Positions 1-4,736 are shown, counted from the first letter of the stretch. The stretch is DNA of 8,176 bases from an uncultured Megamonas sp. (GCA_900554895.1 USIX01000100.1:1-8176); one strand, 5' to 3'. Numbers and translations are program-made. Notes: generated from the letters alone by a model not told the origin.

Positions 1-6
1 GACGGC

Positions 7-45
<39 letters not shown>

Positions 46-46
46 A

Positions 47-75
47 AGCATATTGCGAACCGCACGATTTGTCAA
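47..75 (-). promoter_or_regulatory. Leftward sigma-70-type promoter firing into the CTGT tract
   Basis: On the minus strand there is a perfect -35 TTGACA (75..70), a 17-nt spacer and a -10-like TATGCT (52..47, 4 of 6 matches). Transcription would start near base 40, inside the tetranucleotide tract, and leave the window to the left. This suggests a divergent gene beyond the left edge. The call rests only on consensus matching in AT-rich DNA. Confidence 0.4.
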
Positions 76-170
76 TCCTTTTTAGTAAATTTTTAATTCA
101 CAACTTCAAATTTGGATATACAGCCTTCGAAAACTTCTTAAAGAATCTATGCAATACTTTATTTGCATTT

Positions 171-200
171 ATAATATACACAATTTAAAATATTTGTCAA
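171..200 (-). promoter_or_regulatory. Second leftward promoter-like sequence
   Basis: The minus strand carries TTGACA (200..195) followed by TATATT at 16-nt spacing (178..173) or TATTAT at 18-nt spacing (176..171). The -35 context matches the other leftward candidate (both read TTGACAAAT). It would transcribe leftward out of the window. AT-rich sequence produces such matches by chance, so confidence is limited. Confidence 0.35.
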
Positions 201-334
201 TATTTTTTGGTGCAAATCGCCTTGGTTTGAGCTACCACTTCTACAAAAATAAACATTTTTATTTATTTTCAGAGAAAACGCATTGACAAAATCCATAAAA
301 TTGATTACTTTTATAGTAAAGTTGTTGTGCAAAA

Positions 335-385
335 AAAAGAGACTGCAGCCACTTCTCATTGGGGGAGAGTTGTGGTCTTTTATTC
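335..385 (+). terminator. Possible imperfect hairpin / weak terminator or attenuator
   Basis: CCAC (349-352) pairs with GTGG (372-375) and CTC (355-357) with GAG (367-369), separated by a TT/TT internal loop. AAAAGA (335-340) can pair with TCTTTT (376-381), with eight bases bulged on the 5' side. The T-rich 3' arm resembles an intrinsic terminator, but the stem is broken. If real it sits only about 45 nt before the first gene start and could attenuate it. Low confidence. Confidence 0.25.
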
Positions 386-429
386 TGGAGAAAAATTATG
401 CGTTCTAAGAAGAAGGGAGTTGTCGAACT

Positions 430-786
430 GTGGAAAAGCACAACCAGAAAACAAGTGAGCGGAGTAGATCCTCCCGTGCAAAATGGGTGCTGGCGTTATC
501 CTTGTGTCTATGCCTCATCAGTATGATCTTCTCGTCTGCCATACAAAGCAACTTTGGAAATGTGGAAGTGAAGGAACTAAAATTGATGGATCCGTCTGGC
601 TACGCGGTAAGTGTGATTGCCCAGGAAAATAAAAAGGTGAATGTGTTCAAAACAAAAATACGCTTTAACCGGCACATCATGGAAAGTACGTTTTCCGCCC
701 GACCTTTGGCGGACATATCCAGCCGTTACGGCGCGACAATGGATTACAAGAAATTTACTCAGGAATATTTAAAAAGTTCAACTTGA
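430..786 (+). CDS. Membrane-anchored hypothetical protein, probably a truncated/chimeric hydrolase front end
   Basis: 118 residues from a GTG start; GAAGGGAG lies about 11 nt upstream. Residues 1-18 are basic and polar. Residues 19-38 form one hydrophobic segment (WVLALSLCLCLISMIF), so the protein is a single-pass membrane or uncleaved signal-anchored protein with the rest outside. Residues 39-65, with the run FGNVEVKELKLMDPSGYAVS, remind me of the start of membrane-anchored alpha/beta hydrolases of Bacillota, but no catalytic Gly-x-Ser-x-Gly follows and the protein ends about 50 residues later in sequence I do not recognise. The stop codon TGA lies inside a palindrome that is repeated after the next gene, so the end may be a recombination join. 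What I see is the membrane segment and the frame. The hydrolase origin is a memory-based inference. It could also be a genuine small phage membrane protein. Confidence 0.5.
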   Translation: MEKHNQKTSERSRSSRAKWVLALSLCLCLISMIFSSAIQSNFGNVEVKELKLMDPSGYAVSVIAQENKKVNVFKTKIRFNRHIMESTFSARPLADISSRYGATMDYKKFTQEYLKSST

Positions 787-793
787 ACATTTT
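771..793 (+). repeat. Leader repeat copy 1 with 13-bp palindrome GTTCAACTTGAAC (776-788)
   Basis: A 23-nt block is repeated at 1023-1045. Each contains GTTCAA-C-TTGAAC, a perfect two-fold palindrome around one central base. The palindrome ends 5 nt before the GGAGG ribosome site of the next gene, and its TGA is the stop codon of the preceding reading frame. It could be an operator for a dimeric repressor or, as RNA, a 5-bp hairpin (GUUCA/UGAAC) next to the ribosome site. Confidence 0.75.
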
Positions 794-807
794 GGAGGTT
801 ATAAGAA

Positions 808-1023
808 ATGGTGAAATATACTGACGGGATTTTCATATATTATGTATCGGCACTGCTGGGCGAAAATAAATTTGCCGTATGTAAGAAAGAAATTGGTTCA
901 AAAAATTATGGCAATCATAAATATAAAAGCTCATCAAATAAGACAGTATCAACGGCTGGTGAAGCACAGGATTATCTGGACAGATTAGCGCAAAGGAAGA
1001 AATGGGAAGAATATATAGAATAA
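808..1023 (+). CDS. Small hypothetical phage protein
   Basis: 71 residues, not recognised. The start is well supported: GGAGG at 794-798 lies 9 nt before ATG. The N-terminal third (residues 5-25) is hydrophobic/aromatic with beta-strand character. The middle is polar and basic, rich in Lys, Ser and Asn. The C-terminal 20 residues (EAQDYLDRLAQRKKWEEYIE) look like an amphipathic helix. There is no signal peptide or clear membrane helix, so a small cytoplasmic alpha/beta protein is likely. It is bracketed by the two copies of the palindromic leader repeat, which suggests it is regulated or was mobilised as a unit. It is the first gene of the tight early/middle operon. Small proteins at this place in phage genomes are often host-modulating, but nothing here shows that directly. 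Confidence 0.7.
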   Translation: MVKYTDGIFIYYVSALLGENKFAVCKKEIGSKNYGNHKYKSSSNKTVSTAGEAQDYLDRLAQRKKWEEYIE

Positions 1024-1045
1024 AAAAGTTCAACTTGAACATTTT
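1023..1045 (+). repeat. Leader repeat copy 2 with 13-bp palindrome GTTCAACTTGAAC (1028-1040)
   Basis: Second copy of the block at 771-793: the A-run, the palindrome GTTCAACTTGAAC and the following ATTTT are identical. As in copy 1, the palindrome ends 5 nt before a purine-rich ribosome site (AGGAAG here, GGAGG there). The exact palindrome with conserved distance to the ribosome site argues for a shared control element rather than chance. Confidence 0.75.
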
Positions 1046-1059
1046 AGGAAGTGATAACA

Positions 1060-1374
1060 ATGCAGGCATCTAAAATGAGGAAAAGAAAATGCGTAATTTG
1101 CGGTAAAGAATTTGAGCCGATATCCAATCCGCAGAAAACTTGCAGTATGAAATGTAGAGGTATTTATTATGCTCAAAAAAGTAAAAAAGGGCAAGAGCAT
1201 GCCGGTCATAAGCGTGAATTTTTCTATGCCAGTGAAAAAGCGAAAAAAAGAGCGGTGGAAGTAGGAAAACGCATGGAAAAGCTAAATAAAATGGCACAAG
1301 AAGCCAGAAGTCAAGGCAAAAGCTTAGGAAAATATAAAGAGGAACTGCGTAAAAAAGGACTTTTATACGTTTAA
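1060..1374 (+). CDS. Small zinc-knuckle protein, probable DNA/RNA-binding phage protein
   Basis: 104 residues from ATG 1060, chosen because AGGAAG (1046-1051) is at normal distance; the in-frame GTG at 1051 overlaps that site. Residues 10-33 contain a CxxC...CxxxC pattern (Cys11, Cys14, Cys28, Cys32) in KCVICGKEFEP...KTCSMKC. This is the pattern of a treble-clef/zinc-ribbon knuckle as seen in small phage proteins and HNH-linked zinc fingers. No HNH catalytic His/Asn set follows, so it is not a nuclease by itself. Residues 40-104 are strongly basic and helical (many Lys, Arg, Glu), consistent with nucleic-acid binding or a coiled coil. It lies 15 nt before the ParB-like gene and is presumably co-transcribed with it. 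The zinc-knuckle call is good; the role is unknown. Confidence 0.75.
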   Translation: MQASKMRKRKCVICGKEFEPISNPQKTCSMKCRGIYYAQKSKKGQEHAGHKREFFYASEKAKKRAVEVGKRMEKLNKMAQEARSQGKSLGKYKEELRKKGLLYV

Positions 1375-1389
1375 TGCGAGGTGATGATT

Positions 1390-2568
1390 ATGGGATTTAA
1401 TATTATGGAATCACTAAATGAAAACAGAGCTAAAACGGCGGCAGCTAAAACGACTGTCGCCGATGAACGGATAAAGACAGAGTATATAAATATTGACGAT
1501 ATACAGCCGTATCCGCGTCAATATGAAGTTTACGGCAGTGAAGATGATGAATTGTCTTTGCAGAAGCTGGACGAACTGAAGGCATCCATTAAGGTGGGTG
1601 GTGTGTGGGAAAATATTTTAGTGAAGGAAAATCCTGATGGCGGTTATACTATGCTGTCGGGACACAGACGGTGGCGAGCGTGTAAATTGCTTGTTGCCGA
1701 AGGATATACGAACAAACAGTTTATTCCGGCAACAGTGGTACGAAACAGTAGAGAGATTGAGGACCATTTCAAATTTATTACAATGAACAGTACCATTCGT
1801 AAGAAAACAAGTTATCAGGAAATGCAGGAAATGCTGGAACTTGAAGATGTATTGGATAAATTCCAGCAAATTAACGGTAAACTCGATATCACAAAAAGAA
1901 AGGCTTTGGCGGAAATCACGAACCTCAGCGAAGCGACAATCGCTAAAATGAAGGCTATAAAAAACAATCTCATTGATATACTGATGGACCTGTTCAAAGA
2001 AAATAAAATCAGCTTTATTGCGGCATACGAAGCATCGTCTCTGTCAGAAGCAGGGCAAAAAGCATTGATGTCCATATATTGGCGGGAAGACAGAATAAAG
2101 CTGGCAGATGTGAAATACATTAAAGCTGAAGAAGCACGCCAAAAACTACAGGCTTCTGAAAATAAAAATGCGGCGGAAGCAGAACACCAGATAGCGGAAA
2201 ATATGCCGCCGGAACAAGTAGAAAAATCGGATATACCGGAAACAATGCCGAAAGAAAAGGAAGTTGAAACTGAAGAAATAGACGAACCTTTAGCGGATTT
2301 TGATAAAGAAATTGACTTTGTAGAAGAACAGCCGACAATCAATACAAATAAAGTTGTTAATGCAACAGCCAATTATGATACGGATATTGAGAAAATGTTG
2401 CTGGAGTATTGGGATTACATTCATAAAAGATTAGAGTATTTCAACAATATACCAAATGCCAAAATAGCGACAGAGGGGATTTTTTATACTGGTAAGCTTT
2501 TGGATTTTATAAACGATGATTTATACAATTTGACCAGAAAAACTGAATATAGACAGTACAGGAGATAA
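1390..2568 (+). CDS. ParB/Spo0J N-domain phage protein
   Basis: 392 residues from ATG 1390, preceded by GAGGTG (1378-1383). Upstream in-frame GTG/ATG at 1381 and 1384 overlap or abut that site. Residues about 31-100 form a ParB N-terminal domain: INIDDIQPYP, then a variable part, then SGHRRWRACKLL, which carries the GxRRxRA signature of the nucleotide-binding ParB core with His (92) where chromosomal ParB has Glu or Asp. Residues about 165-195 (TKRKALAEITNLSEATIAKM) are a likely helix-turn-helix. Residues about 245-325 are an acidic, Pro/Glu-rich linker. The last 65 residues are a separate helical, Tyr-rich domain. ParB-family proteins bind centromere-like sites and use CTP as a clamp; phage homologues are often stand-alone regulators or nucleases. 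No ParA is nearby, so plasmid-style partition is not shown. A role in phage replication or gene control is inferred. Confidence 0.88.
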   Translation: MGFNIMESLNENRAKTAAAKTTVADERIKTEYINIDDIQPYPRQYEVYGSEDDELSLQKLDELKASIKVGGVWENILVKENPDGGYTMLSGHRRWRACKLLVAEGYTNKQFIPATVVRNSREIEDHFKFITMNSTIRKKTSYQEMQEMLELEDVLDKFQQINGKLDITKRKALAEITNLSEATIAKMKAIKNNLIDILMDLFKENKISFIAAYEASSLSEAGQKALMSIYWREDRIKLADVKYIKAEEARQKLQASENKNAAEAEHQIAENMPPEQVEKSDIPETMPKEKEVETEEIDEPLADFDKEIDFVEEQPTINTNKVVNATANYDTDIEKMLLEYWDYIHKRLEYFNNIPNAKIATEGIFYTGKLLDFINDDLYNLTRKTEYRQYRR

Positions 2569-2571
2569 ACA

Positions 2572-3054
2572 ATGCGAATATTTTACGTAAATTACGATGT
2601 AAAAAATGAAAAGATAAAAATAAGATTTGAAAACGGAAATACTAAAATTACGCTGAATACCGACGAACCGGCACGAGATGAATTTTATGAAGTCTTGAAA
2701 AAACTCAATGATGCCATATATCGGATTTTGCGCTTTTCGATTTCCATGCGCCGCTTTATTATCGCCAGCGGTGCAAAGTTCAAATATGATGATATTGGTT
2801 TACAAAAGGTTCAGCTTCTGGGCTATTACAAGATGGATAATGACAGTAATTATTTAAAACTGGATGTTCCGGTAAAATATTATTCCTCTAATAATTCGTT
2901 TGTAACATTCACCGATAAGGAAAAAGAGTTGATATTGGAGCTTATAGAAGAAACGAAAAAATATATTCAAGGCGAACGGCAGCAGCTTAATTTAAATCGA
3001 GCATCGTATAAAACGAAAGACGTGCAGCCGACATTAAGTTATTCAGTAAATTAG
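2572..3054 (+). CDS. Hypothetical phage protein, 160 residues
   Basis: Not recognised. The ATG has a good ribosome site (GGAG at 2561-2564, 7 nt away) and starts only 3 nt after the ParB-like stop codon, so translation is probably coupled. The N-terminal 30 residues alternate as beta strands (MRIFYVNYDVKNEKIKIRFE). Residues 37-65 are helical and Arg-rich. The middle returns to beta strands (LLGYYKMDNDSNYLKLDVPV), and residues 108-135 form a charged amphipathic helix (KEKELILELIEETKKYI). It has no Cys cluster, membrane segment or Walker motif. It is an alpha/beta cytoplasmic protein of unknown role. Its position between the ParB-like and RecU-like genes suggests DNA metabolism, by context only. 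Confidence 0.75.
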   Translation: MRIFYVNYDVKNEKIKIRFENGNTKITLNTDEPARDEFYEVLKKLNDAIYRILRFSISMRRFIIASGAKFKYDDIGLQKVQLLGYYKMDNDSNYLKLDVPVKYYSSNNSFVTFTDKEKELILELIEETKKYIQGERQQLNLNRASYKTKDVQPTLSYSVN

Positions 3055-3067
3055 GAGAGTGATAAAC

Positions 3068-3205
3068 ATGGATAAAGATTTAGTCAGAATACCATTAAAA
3101 ACAGAAGCGGAATTTAAACCGAAACACACGGACAGAAAGATATTTCTCGGATTATGCGGCGTATTTGTCGTTTTGGCGGCTGTATTAATATTTTTTGCAG
3201 ATTAG
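3068..3205 (+). CDS. 45-residue single-pass membrane miniprotein
   Basis: A short gene fills the gap between two well-supported genes. ATG 3068 is preceded by GGAG at 3054-3057, which overlaps the stop codon of the upstream gene. Its own stop TAG (3203-3205) forms part of the ribosome site (AGGAG) of the next gene, so all three are linked. Residues 1-24 are polar and charged (Lys, Glu, Asp, Arg). Residues 25-44 are one uninterrupted hydrophobic helix (IFLGLCGVFVVLAAVLIFFA) ending one residue before the C-terminus. This is the layout of a tail-anchored protein with its N-terminus in the cytoplasm. I do not recognise a family. A membrane effector or adaptor is possible, and a holin is less likely given a single segment and an early-operon location. 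Confidence 0.7.
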   Translation: MDKDLVRIPLKTEAEFKPKHTDRKIFLGLCGVFVVLAAVLIFFAD

Positions 3206-3215
3206 GAGACAGGAC

Positions 3216-3716
3216 ATGAACAACGTATATAAAGGCATGGTAAACAACGCACAAGGAAGATTGTTTGAAGAAAGAATAATTGCCGCTTGCGAGTATTACC
3301 GCATTCGGAAAAAGGCTGTAATCCATAAAACGCCGGAGCCGTTTCTATGCTTGAAGAAAAGCAACACGACTAAAACATTTACAGGCAGATTTACGGCAAA
3401 AGCCCAGCCGGATTTTTGCGGTACACTGTTTGGCGGCAAATCAATCGTGTTTGAATGTAAATACACAACGGCTGACAGAATAAGAAAAACCGTACTGACG
3501 CCGACGCAGATGGAAGTGCTTCGCCAGTCAGAAGATATCGGCGCACAGGTTTATGTCTGCTTCGGTATTCAGGACAAGACTTTTTTCATGCCGTTTAAAA
3601 TTTGGGATAACATGGAAAAGATTTTCGGTTATAAATACCTGATGCCGAATTGGATAAAAGAATACGAAGTACGGGAAGATTTAAACTGTACTTTGTTTTT
3701 GGATAAGAAAATATAA
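3216..3716 (+). CDS. recU: RecU-like Holliday junction resolvase
   Basis: 166 residues from ATG 3216, chosen because AGGAG (3204-3208) is 7 nt upstream; an in-frame ATG at 3195 has no such site. The family is the RecU / penicillin-binding-protein-related factor A group of PD-(D/E)xK nucleases, which cut four-way junctions symmetrically and resolve recombination intermediates. Visible landmarks in order: N-A-Q-G-R-L-F-E-E at residues 11-19, equivalent to the NRGxxFE helix of RecU; K-T-P-x-P at 38-42; the catalytic core PDFCG with Asp66 and FECKYT with Glu80 and Lys82; then a Gln-rich helix at about 96-104. The length is slightly below that of cellular RecU (about 170-200), as is usual for phage versions. 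It would process branched concatemers before packaging. The family call is firm; the symbol is by homology, not proven orthology. Confidence 0.87.
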   Translation: MNNVYKGMVNNAQGRLFEERIIAACEYYRIRKKAVIHKTPEPFLCLKKSNTTKTFTGRFTAKAQPDFCGTLFGGKSIVFECKYTTADRIRKTVLTPTQMEVLRQSEDIGAQVYVCFGIQDKTFFMPFKIWDNMEKIFGYKYLMPNWIKEYEVREDLNCTLFLDKKI

Positions 3717-3740
3717 CAATATACAGGAGTTTTAATTAAC

Positions 3741-4292
3741 ATGAAAGACTGGACGAAGTTGGTAAATATAATACGTGAAACAATACATGAAGCAGTAAGA
3801 CAGTCATTTCTGGCGGTATTTTTCACCATGATAAATGAGCTAAGCGAGAAAGGCAATGAAAAAGAAAGTTATCGGGATAAGACAATAAAAAAGCTGAAAG
3901 CGTATCCGATTTTGCAAAACAATATCAAGGAATACGAAAAAGATTTGGAGGATATCTATAAAGAAGAGTTCGGCTCATCACCGGCAGTGCATATTGCTCA
4001 AGGGTATTATTGTTCTGATTTAACCATAGACGAAGTAAGACGCGTTGAAGCTCTTAAAATCGAAGTAAAAATCGACCGCGATATGCGGATAATCAAAGAA
4101 GTGGATAGGGCTTTGGCGGAAATAAAAGACGATTATTATGCACCGATTATCAAAAGCATATACTTTGAAAAAATACAGATAGACGATATTTCACGAGAAA
4201 TGAAATGTGATAAAGTTACCGTCTATCGTAATAGAAATAGACTTCTAGATATATTGTCTATAAAACTTTATGGCGGAAGTATATTTGATTGA
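3741..4292 (+). CDS. RinA/ArpU-like late transcription regulator
   Basis: 183 residues. AGGAG (3724-3728) lies 12 nt before ATG, a somewhat long gap. Residues about 42-130 are helical with charged heptad-like stretches (LQNNIKEYEKDLEDI, RIIKEVDRALAEI). Residues about 133-175 form a sigma-70 region 4-like helix-turn-helix: YYAPIIKSIYFE, then IQIDDISREMKCDKVTVYRN, where the second helix would contact DNA. This architecture and the position directly before the terminase genes fit the RinA/ArpU family of Gram-positive phage late activators, which bind just upstream of the packaging/morphogenesis operon. The N-terminal 40 residues, including a hydrophobic amphipathic stretch (QSFLAVFFTMI), look like an addition to the usual family start. 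It is the last gene before the intergenic switch region, where its targets would be expected. Confidence 0.75.
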   Translation: MKDWTKLVNIIRETIHEAVRQSFLAVFFTMINELSEKGNEKESYRDKTIKKLKAYPILQNNIKEYEKDLEDIYKEEFGSSPAVHIAQGYYCSDLTIDEVRRVEALKIEVKIDRDMRIIKEVDRALAEIKDDYYAPIIKSIYFEKIQIDDISREMKCDKVTVYRNRNRLLDILSIKLYGGSIFD

Positions 4293-4311
4293 CAATGCAA
4301 AAAAGACGCAA

Positions 4312-4340
4312 TTTACACCGCAAAAATTTAGTGGTAAAAT
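4312..4340 (+). promoter_or_regulatory. Near-consensus sigma-70 promoter, candidate late promoter
   Basis: TTTACA (4312-4317) and TAAAAT (4335-4340) are each one mismatch from consensus and are separated by exactly 17 nt. Transcription would start near 4347. It is the first good rightward promoter after the late-regulator gene. Its transcript would meet the terminator at 4393-4425 after about 75-80 nt. Confidence 0.65.
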
Positions 4341-4346
4341 TTTTAT

Positions 4347-4425
4347 AGGTGAAATTGGGACATAAGTCCTATATCTTGAGAAACTGCGAAAAGGCAGCCG
4401 TTTATCGGCTGTCTTTTTGTTTTTG
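4347..4425 (+). ncRNA. Putative short leader RNA between promoter and terminator
   Basis: If the promoter at 4312-4340 and the terminator at 4393-4425 both act, they define a transcript of about 78 nt with no open frame. It contains a 5-bp hairpin GGGAC-ATAA-GTCCT (4357-4370) and the terminator hairpin. CTGC (4384-4387) can also pair with GCAG (4394-4397) inside the terminator's 5' arm, a weak competing fold. The arrangement is reminiscent of the lambda late leader. This is an inference from flanking signals only. Confidence 0.35.
4393..4425 (+). terminator. Strong rho-independent terminator
   Basis: GGCAGCCG (4393-4400), loop TTTAT, CGGCTGTC (4406-4413): an 8-bp stem with one G-U pair, followed by TTTTTGTTTTTG. 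An A-run precedes the stem. It would end the early/middle operon transcript and also any transcript from the promoter at 4312. Confidence 0.9.
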
Positions 4426-4450
4426 TATAATGTTTGTATTGTGTTTGTAT
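4420..4450 (+). repeat. Three direct repeats T(T/G)TTTGTAT at 11-bp spacing
   Basis: Nonamers at 4420-4428, 4431-4439 and 4442-4450 read TTTTTGTAT, TGTTTGTAT and TGTTTGTAT, so their starts are exactly 11 bp apart and all lie on nearly the same face of the helix. They run from the terminator T-tract to just before a TATAAT at 4458. They may be binding sites for the late regulator or an operator of the downstream toxin-antitoxin cassette. Confidence 0.7.
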
Positions 4451-4463
4451 GTCATAATATAAT
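4434..4463 (+). promoter_or_regulatory. Promoter of the toxin-antitoxin remnant, overlapped by the repeats
   Basis: TTGTAT (4434-4439, the core of the second repeat) and a perfect TATAAT (4458-4463) are 18 nt apart. CATAAT at 4453-4458 with an upstream TG is an alternative extended -10. GGAGG at 4471-4475 and ATG at 4484 follow. The repeat array covers the -35 region, so a bound protein would directly affect polymerase. Confidence 0.55.
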
Positions 4464-4483
4464 ATTAATAGGAGGCGATAATT

Positions 4484-4651
4484 ATGGCTAAATCGGCAAC
4501 TATTAATATTCGTATTAAATCAGAAGAGAATATAATTGCGGAAACAAAAGAAGCAATACAGGAAGCCAGAGATATCATGTCAGGTAAAATAAAGGTAAAA
4601 AAATATGACAGCATAGACGATGCATTCAGGGATTTGGGCATAAATGCTTAG
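4484..4651 (+). pseudogene. Internally shortened RelB/DinJ-type antitoxin (55 residues)
   Basis: ATG 4484 has a strong ribosome site (GGAGG, 4471-4475). Residues 1-12 (MAKSATINIRIK) are the first beta strand of a RelB/DinJ ribbon-helix-helix antitoxin. Residues 16-55, including AETKEAIQEARDIMSGKIK and KKYDSIDDAFRDLG, match the usual C-terminal toxin-wrapping tail of that family. Full-length members are about 85-95 residues, so roughly 35-40 residues, the two DNA-binding-fold helices and the linker, are missing between them. The frame stays open. The stop overlaps the next start (ATGCTTAG), the normal antitoxin-toxin junction. It may be a dead relic, or a functional mini-antitoxin that can still bind a YafQ/RelE-type toxin but not DNA. 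Family assignment is from remembered sequence patterns, not a search. Confidence 0.65.
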
Positions 4652-4685
4652 AATATCACTAACTAAAAAATCCTATAAAGATTTA
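4644..4685 (+). pseudogene. N-terminal stub of a YafQ/RelE-type toxin
   Basis: ATG 4644 overlaps the antitoxin's last codons by 8 nt, as in intact modules. The first 14 residues, MLRISLTKKSYKDL, fit the opening strand and helix of YafQ/RelE-type mRNA interferases, which are normally about 90 residues. The frame then runs straight into the terminator hairpin at 4685-4714. All catalytic residues, which lie in the C-terminal half of the fold, are absent. The frame continues to 4943, but the part after the terminator is a different gene. The stub is best explained by a deletion joining toxin codon 14 to sequence at or just before the terminator. Confidence 0.6.
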
Positions 4686-4714
4686 ACACTCACAAATATT
4701 GTGGGTGTTTTTTT
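4685..4714 (+). terminator. Strong rho-independent terminator after the toxin stub
   Basis: AACACTCACAA (4685-4695), loop ATA, TTGTGGGTGTT (4699-4709): an 11-bp stem with one T-G wobble, then a T-run to 4714. It lies inside what would otherwise be a continuous 99-codon frame, which shows that this frame is two units. It also stands between all visible promoters and the packaging genes. Confidence 0.85.
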
Positions 4715-4736
4715 ATGCACAAAAGAAGGTGAGGAG

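Larger units (their letters stand above)
76..429. other. AT-rich non-coding stretch upstream of the phage genes
   Basis: No credible gene is visible on either strand. Open frames here are short, lack ribosome sites and are rich in Phe/Asn/Lys as expected of AT-rich non-coding DNA. It contains leftward promoter-like sequences, a rightward TTGACA at 283-288 with only a weak -10 (TACTTT, 306-311), a small inverted repeat ACTTT/AAAGT (307-311, 318-322) and a hairpin at 335-381. It may be a control region between a left-hand divergent unit and the rightward phage operon. Confidence 0.6.

Noticed and set aside
159..441. Leftward open frames of about 60-66 codons in the AT-rich left region
   Set aside because: No ribosome sites, low-complexity Phe/Asn/Lys/Ile composition and overlap with each other; they look like chance frames in AT-rich DNA.
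398..529. ATG-started frame at 398 with a good GGAG site, overlapping the 430-786 gene
   Set aside because: It gives only 43 residues of unremarkable composition, while the overlapping GTG frame shows a clean membrane segment and a longer protein. It could be a leader peptide, but nothing supports that.
776..788. LexA/SOS box
   Set aside because: Gram-positive LexA boxes have GAAC/GTTC in the opposite arrangement (GAAC...GTTC). This palindrome is GTTC...GAAC.
1815..2372. Leftward 185-codon open frame opposite the ParB-like gene
   Set aside because: It is Ser/Phe-rich antisense translation of a clearly coding region with a recognised domain, and it has no independent support.
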